From: JAWLBR01 sp041687495 | Lineage (GTDB): Bacteria; Bacillota; Limnochordia; DTU087; JAAYGB01 | DNA: 9,125 nt | Assembly: GCA_041687495.1 (NCBI GenBank) | Contig: JAWLBR010000106.1 | Coordinates: 1 to 9,125 of the forward strand | Reading direction: 5' to 3' | In this document: positions 7,355 through 9,125 of the stretch, piece by piece | Layout of the letters: every line of letters starts with the position of its first letter | Position numbering within the stretch: the first letter of the stretch is position 1 | Program-made: the position numbers and the translations under genes | The notes under the pieces: generated by a model | What the model saw: the letters and a program-made list of their open reading frames with translations, nothing else | The model's database searches: none | What the model was told of the DNA's origin: nothing

Positions 7355-7430
7355 GCCCCCATCGTCTAGCGGCCTAGGACACCGCCCTTTCACGGCGAAG
7401 GCACCGGTTCAAATCCGGTTGGGGGTACCA
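7355..7430 (+). tRNA. tRNA-Glu, anticodon UUC
   Basis: This is a 76-base cloverleaf with encoded CCA (7428-7430). The acceptor is GCCCCCA / TGGGGGT, with a G1-U72 wobble and discriminator A. The D arm is closed by GTC/GAC. The anticodon loop CTTTCAC (7387-7393) has anticodon TTC at 7389-7391. The four-base variable region is usual for tRNA-Glu, and the T arm is ACCGG-TTCAAAT-CCGGT (7403-7419). Position 27-43 of the anticodon stem is a C-A mismatch (7382/7398), where tRNA-Glu normally has C-G. The gene is still likely functional. It carries its own promoter and lies about 55 bases before the tRNA-Val gene. Confidence 0.95.
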
Positions 7431-7441
7431 TAACTTAATTG

Positions 7442-7470
7442 TTTACATTCTTGAACCTGCGTGGTATAAT
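7442..7470 (+). promoter_or_regulatory. Promoter of tRNA-Val with flanking inverted repeat
   Basis: TTTACA (7442-7447, 5/6) and a perfect TATAAT (7465-7470) are separated by 17 bases, and TGG precedes the -10. This is the best promoter in the window. The start would be near 7477, nine bases before the tRNA. The -10 sits in the ten-base centre of a perfect seven-base inverted repeat, AACCTGC (7454-7460) / GCAGGTT (7471-7477). Confidence 0.72.
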
Positions 7471-7485
7471 GCAGGTTACCAGGAT

Positions 7486-7562
7486 GGTCGCATAGCTCAG
7501 TTGGTTAGAGCGCTACGCTCACATCGTAGAGGTCTCTGGTTCGAATCCAGATGCGACCACCA
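7486..7562 (+). tRNA. tRNA-Val, anticodon CAC
   Basis: This is a 77-base cloverleaf with encoded CCA. The acceptor GGTCGCA / TGCGACC has seven perfect pairs and discriminator A. The D arm is GCTC/GAGC. The anticodon stem is CTACG/CGTAG around the loop CTCACAT (7518-7524), with anticodon CAC at 7520-7522 reading GUG valine codons. The T arm is TCTGG-TTCGAAT-CCAGA. All stems are intact. A damaged integrase gene lies just downstream with its 3' end facing this tRNA, the usual arrangement for an element that integrated at a tRNA gene. Confidence 0.97.
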
Positions 7563-7567
7563 AGTAA

Positions 7568-7608
7568 AAGCCCCACCAGGAGCCAGTTTCCGGTGGGGCT
7601 TACTTTTT
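7568..7608 (+). terminator. Intrinsic terminator after tRNA-Val, likely bidirectional
   Basis: AAGCCCCACC (7568-7577) pairs with GGTGGGGCTT (7592-7601) in a ten-pair GC-rich stem around a 14-base loop, followed by AC and TTTTT (7604-7608). Read on the minus strand, the same stem ends in GGGGCTTTTAC, so it could also stop transcription from the minus-strand integrase remnant whose stop codon lies 37 bases away. Confidence 0.85.
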
Positions 7609-7644
7609 GCCTAAAACCGTGTGTGTAGCAGTAAAGATACATAT

Positions 7645-8100
7645 CTAGGCACGTCCGCCCAATTGATCCATAATCTCATTCATTGCATCAGCGGCTCTTT
7701 CGTCTTGGCCAGGAAGGATATGGGCATAGGTTTGCAGGGTGATATCGATGCTCGCATGACCAAGACGCCTGGAAATAGTTTTGATGTCTATCCCTTCAAA
7801 GGTAAGCAGCGAAGCGTGAGTGTGCCGAAACGTGTGGAGTGTAACGTTCTCTAGCACTGCTTTCTTGCAGATCGGGTATAAGTCACGCTGAAGAACGTTG
7901 GTCCTTCGCAGCGGGCCGCCACTCAAGTTTGCGAAAACAAGACTGTGCTTATTGTTCCAGCTATCGCCTGCAGCCAGCCTTTCCTCAAGTTGCTGTTTGC
8001 GCTGATGCTTTAGAGCTTGCACAGTTGCATCGGGCAGAGAAATGGTGCGTTTGCTAGATTTGGTATTGACCTCTCCGATCACGTTGCTGCTCTTTGCCAA
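7645..8100 (-). pseudogene. C-terminal remnant of a tyrosine recombinase / phage-type integrase
   Basis: The 151 residues are the second half of the catalytic domain of a tyrosine site-specific recombinase of the phage / integrative-element integrase type. Visible residues are TKSSKRTISL (about 13-22, with the likely beta-hairpin Lys), H89-x-x-R92 in LHTFRHTHAS, H115 in RRLGHAS, and Y125 in TLQTYAH. Missing are the first catalytic Arg region (GLRxGE-type), the SAM-like core-binding domain and any arm-binding domain, so about 200 or more residues are lost. Upstream of the ATG at 8100 the frame meets a stop after seven codons (8122-8124), and no Shine-Dalgarno sequence is apparent. It cannot be an active recombinase. 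Its 3' end faces tRNA-Val, the probable former integration target. No second copy of the tRNA 3' end (attachment repeat) was seen in the window. Confidence 0.85.
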
Positions 8101-8290
8101 GCGCTTGAGGCAGCGCCCAGGCTACTTCCTGGAGCCCGACGCTGAGCTCGACGTCAACGCAACAGCGGATGCATGGTGGGAGAGAGCCAGCCAAACAGAT
8201 TTAACCACCTTTCGAGGTAGTATTTTTTGCTTTAGGCAGGAATATCTTGGAAAGGTCGAACTACATACCGAATACCCATATGGTTCTTAG
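8042..8290 (+). pseudogene. Possible 3' remnant of an unrecognised gene
   Basis: An 82-codon frame ends in TAG at 8288-8290. Its first 20 codons are antisense to the integrase fragment and probably meaningless. The rest (from about 8101) has a protein-like composition rich in aromatic and charged residues: PGYFLEPDAELD, ADAWWERAS, FRGSIFCFRQEYLGKVEL, ending in YPYGS. The stop is directly followed by the ribosome binding site of the 8305 gene, as expected inside an operon. I do not recognise the family. The simplest reading is the tail of a gene whose front was lost in the event that broke the integrase. A chance open frame is the alternative. Confidence 0.3.
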
Positions 8291-8304
8291 AAGGAGCGGA
8301 TAGC

Positions 8305-8937
8305 TTGAGAGCTAGAGTAGGGTTTTTAGTAATGGTTCTGGTCTTGATGATGCCACTAGGTGCAACCGCAGCGGAGATTTATGGTGGATTGAGTTGGAAC
8401 AGTGTAGAAATGGATGAAGTCAACGAGCTAATTGATGTTGGGAACTCCAATATGGGTGAGGCGATTGATTCGGTTGATTCGGTTTGGGGTTACTACGGCG
8501 GCGTTCTCTTTAGCGCAGATGGCTTAAAATATGGATTAGAAGTGGAACAGCTTTCATTTAGCCGGAGTTGGGAGCGGCATGATGCCTCCATATCGGGTTC
8601 TACGCTAGGGTACGGTCCGGTTGTGGGACTGACCTTGGTTACGACCGAGAAGCTGACCTTAACGGCTGTGGGCTCGATTCTTTTTCATAATTCTGAATTG
8701 GAAATTAGGCAGAGGTTGGTGCCTGATGAGGAGGAACAGGTAATTGCTAAGGAAGCCAGTGGAGTTGGCTACAAACTTGCTTTAGCTTGTGAATATCGCA
8801 TAACAGATTCGTTCTCGTTATTTGGCCGGATCGGTCATAGGGTTCTGAATCAGGAAGTTGGGATCCAAATGCTCAACGTCAACGAGTTCGACTGGACCGG
8901 TCTTGAGTCTGCAGCGGGGTTTTCGGTAGGGTTCTAG
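8305..8937 (+). CDS. Secreted protein, putative outer-membrane beta-barrel
   Basis: I do not recognise this 210-residue protein as a named family. It starts with a clear signal peptide: MRAR, a hydrophobic core at about 5-18, and a cleavage site near residue 22 or 23 in GATAAEIYG. The mature part is rich in Gly, aromatic residues and alternating polar/apolar stretches such as VWGYYGGVLFS, LKYGLEVEQLSFS, LTLTAVGSILFH, GYKLALACEY and SFSLFGRIGHRV. It ends in ESAAGFSVGF with a terminal Phe, the classic last-strand signal of outer-membrane beta-barrels (OmpA/OmpW-like size). The start is TTG at 8305, preceded at eight bases by AAGGAG (8291-8296). The location would be the outer membrane of a diderm cell. 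No pore, adhesion or transport role can be assigned. Confidence 0.75.
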   Translation: MRARVGFLVMVLVLMMPLGATAAEIYGGLSWNSVEMDEVNELIDVGNSNMGEAIDSVDSVWGYYGGVLFSADGLKYGLEVEQLSFSRSWERHDASISGSTLGYGPVVGLTLVTTEKLTLTAVGSILFHNSELEIRQRLVPDEEEQVIAKEASGVGYKLALACEYRITDSFSLFGRIGHRVLNQEVGIQMLNVNEFDWTGLESAAGFSVGF

Positions 8938-8956
8938 TGCCTTAGGAGCCTTATGA

Positions 8957-8979
8957 CCAACCGGGGGGTGGGCTTTTTT
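8957..8979 (+). terminator. Weak intrinsic terminator after the beta-barrel gene
   Basis: CCAACC (8957-8962) pairs with GGTGGG (8967-8972), five pairs and one mismatch around GGGG, followed by C and six T (8974-8979). A wider seven-base inverted repeat, TAGGAGC (8943-8949) / GCTCCTA (8992-8998), encloses it. The U tract supports termination although the stem is short. Confidence 0.5.
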
Positions 8980-9083
8980 GTTAAAGCCTCCGCTCCTAGA
9001 ATGAGAATGCGGTCCCATCCCGGGCGTGCAGCCAACAGCATAGCCTGTAGTGAAAATGAGAGCAAACGGAGTGCTAGAGCTTG

Positions 9084-9113
9084 GCGGCTCACCCTTCCGG
9101 CCTTCGCAGATGC
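9084..9113. repeat. Inverted repeat near the window edge
   Basis: TCCGGC and GCCGGA form a perfect six-base inverted repeat around a ten-base centre (CTTCGCAGAT). It lies in the 9000-9125 stretch, where no gene or known RNA class was recognised. It may belong to a regulatory leader or 3' end cut off by the window. Confidence 0.3.
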
Positions 9114-9125
9114 CGGACACCTCTG

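Noticed and set aside
7540..7562. Attachment-site repeat of the tRNA-Val 3' end
   Set aside because: No second copy of GGTTCGAATCCAGATGCGAC was found by reading the rest of the window; any partner site must lie outside it.
8101..8160. Continuation of the integrase upstream in another minus-strand frame (reading VELSVGLQEVAWALPQA)
   Set aside because: A faint likeness to the GLRxGE-LALRW region is not good enough: the key Arg is absent and the alignment needs a frameshift.
8818..9120. Minus-strand 100-codon frame overlapping the end of the beta-barrel gene
   Set aside because: It is a shadow of the plus-strand gene and its terminator, with low-complexity product and no start signals.
9001..9125. 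ATG-started plus-strand frame open to the window end (41 codons)
   Set aside because: There is no ribosome binding site and no recognisable protein, and the length is well within chance.
9040..9125. Start of a second T-box or of tmRNA (GAGAGCAAACGGAGTGCTAGAG)
   Set aside because: The likeness is superficial: no conserved T-box stem I elements follow before the edge, and the tmRNA 5' end and ALAA-type tag are absent.

Overview
The window looks like chromosome from a Firmicutes-type (Bacillota) bacterium with moderate GC. The evidence is a methionine-specific T-box leader, strong AGGAGG-type ribosome binding sites, and the gene order rsmI ... metG - tatD, which resembles the rsmI/metS/tatD neighbourhood of Bacillus and Clostridia. 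The last gene encodes a secreted protein with features of an outer-membrane beta-barrel, ending in Phe. That hints at a diderm Firmicute such as Limnochordia or Halanaerobia; the lineage is inference.

Layout. Positions 1-1578 hold the 3' part of rsmI (16S rRNA 2'-O-methyltransferase, cut by the window edge) and, 13 bases on, a metallo-beta-lactamase-fold hydrolase. Positions 1609-1941 hold a sigma-A-like promoter and a complete T-box riboswitch with AUG specifier, antiterminator and overlapping terminator. The T-box controls metG (methionyl-tRNA synthetase, 1990-3942) and the tightly linked tatD (3954-4721). Positions 4882-5871 encode an unrecognised protein whose C-terminal two thirds resembles the endonuclease III / HhH-GPD fold with an Fe-S-type Cys cluster. 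purA (adenylosuccinate synthetase, 5907-7202) follows and is closed by a long hairpin.

Positions 7303-7608 are a small RNA segment: tRNA-Glu(UUC) and tRNA-Val(CAC), each with its own promoter, ended by an intrinsic terminator. Immediately downstream is the scar of a mobile element. A C-terminal fragment of a tyrosine recombinase lies on the minus strand (7645-8100) and points at tRNA-Val. Next to its broken end is an unrecognised open stretch on the plus strand ending at 8290, probably the tail of another damaged gene. The putative beta-barrel protein (8305-8937) and a weak terminator follow. Nothing was recognised from 9000 to 9125.

Most of the left three quarters is housekeeping: rRNA modification, Met-tRNA charging under tRNA-sensing control, a TatD nuclease and purine synthesis. 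The less ordinary content is the divergent Fe-S HhH-like protein, the integrase scar beside tRNA-Val and the putative outer-membrane protein. I see no CRISPR array, intact insertion sequence or multi-gene defence system.
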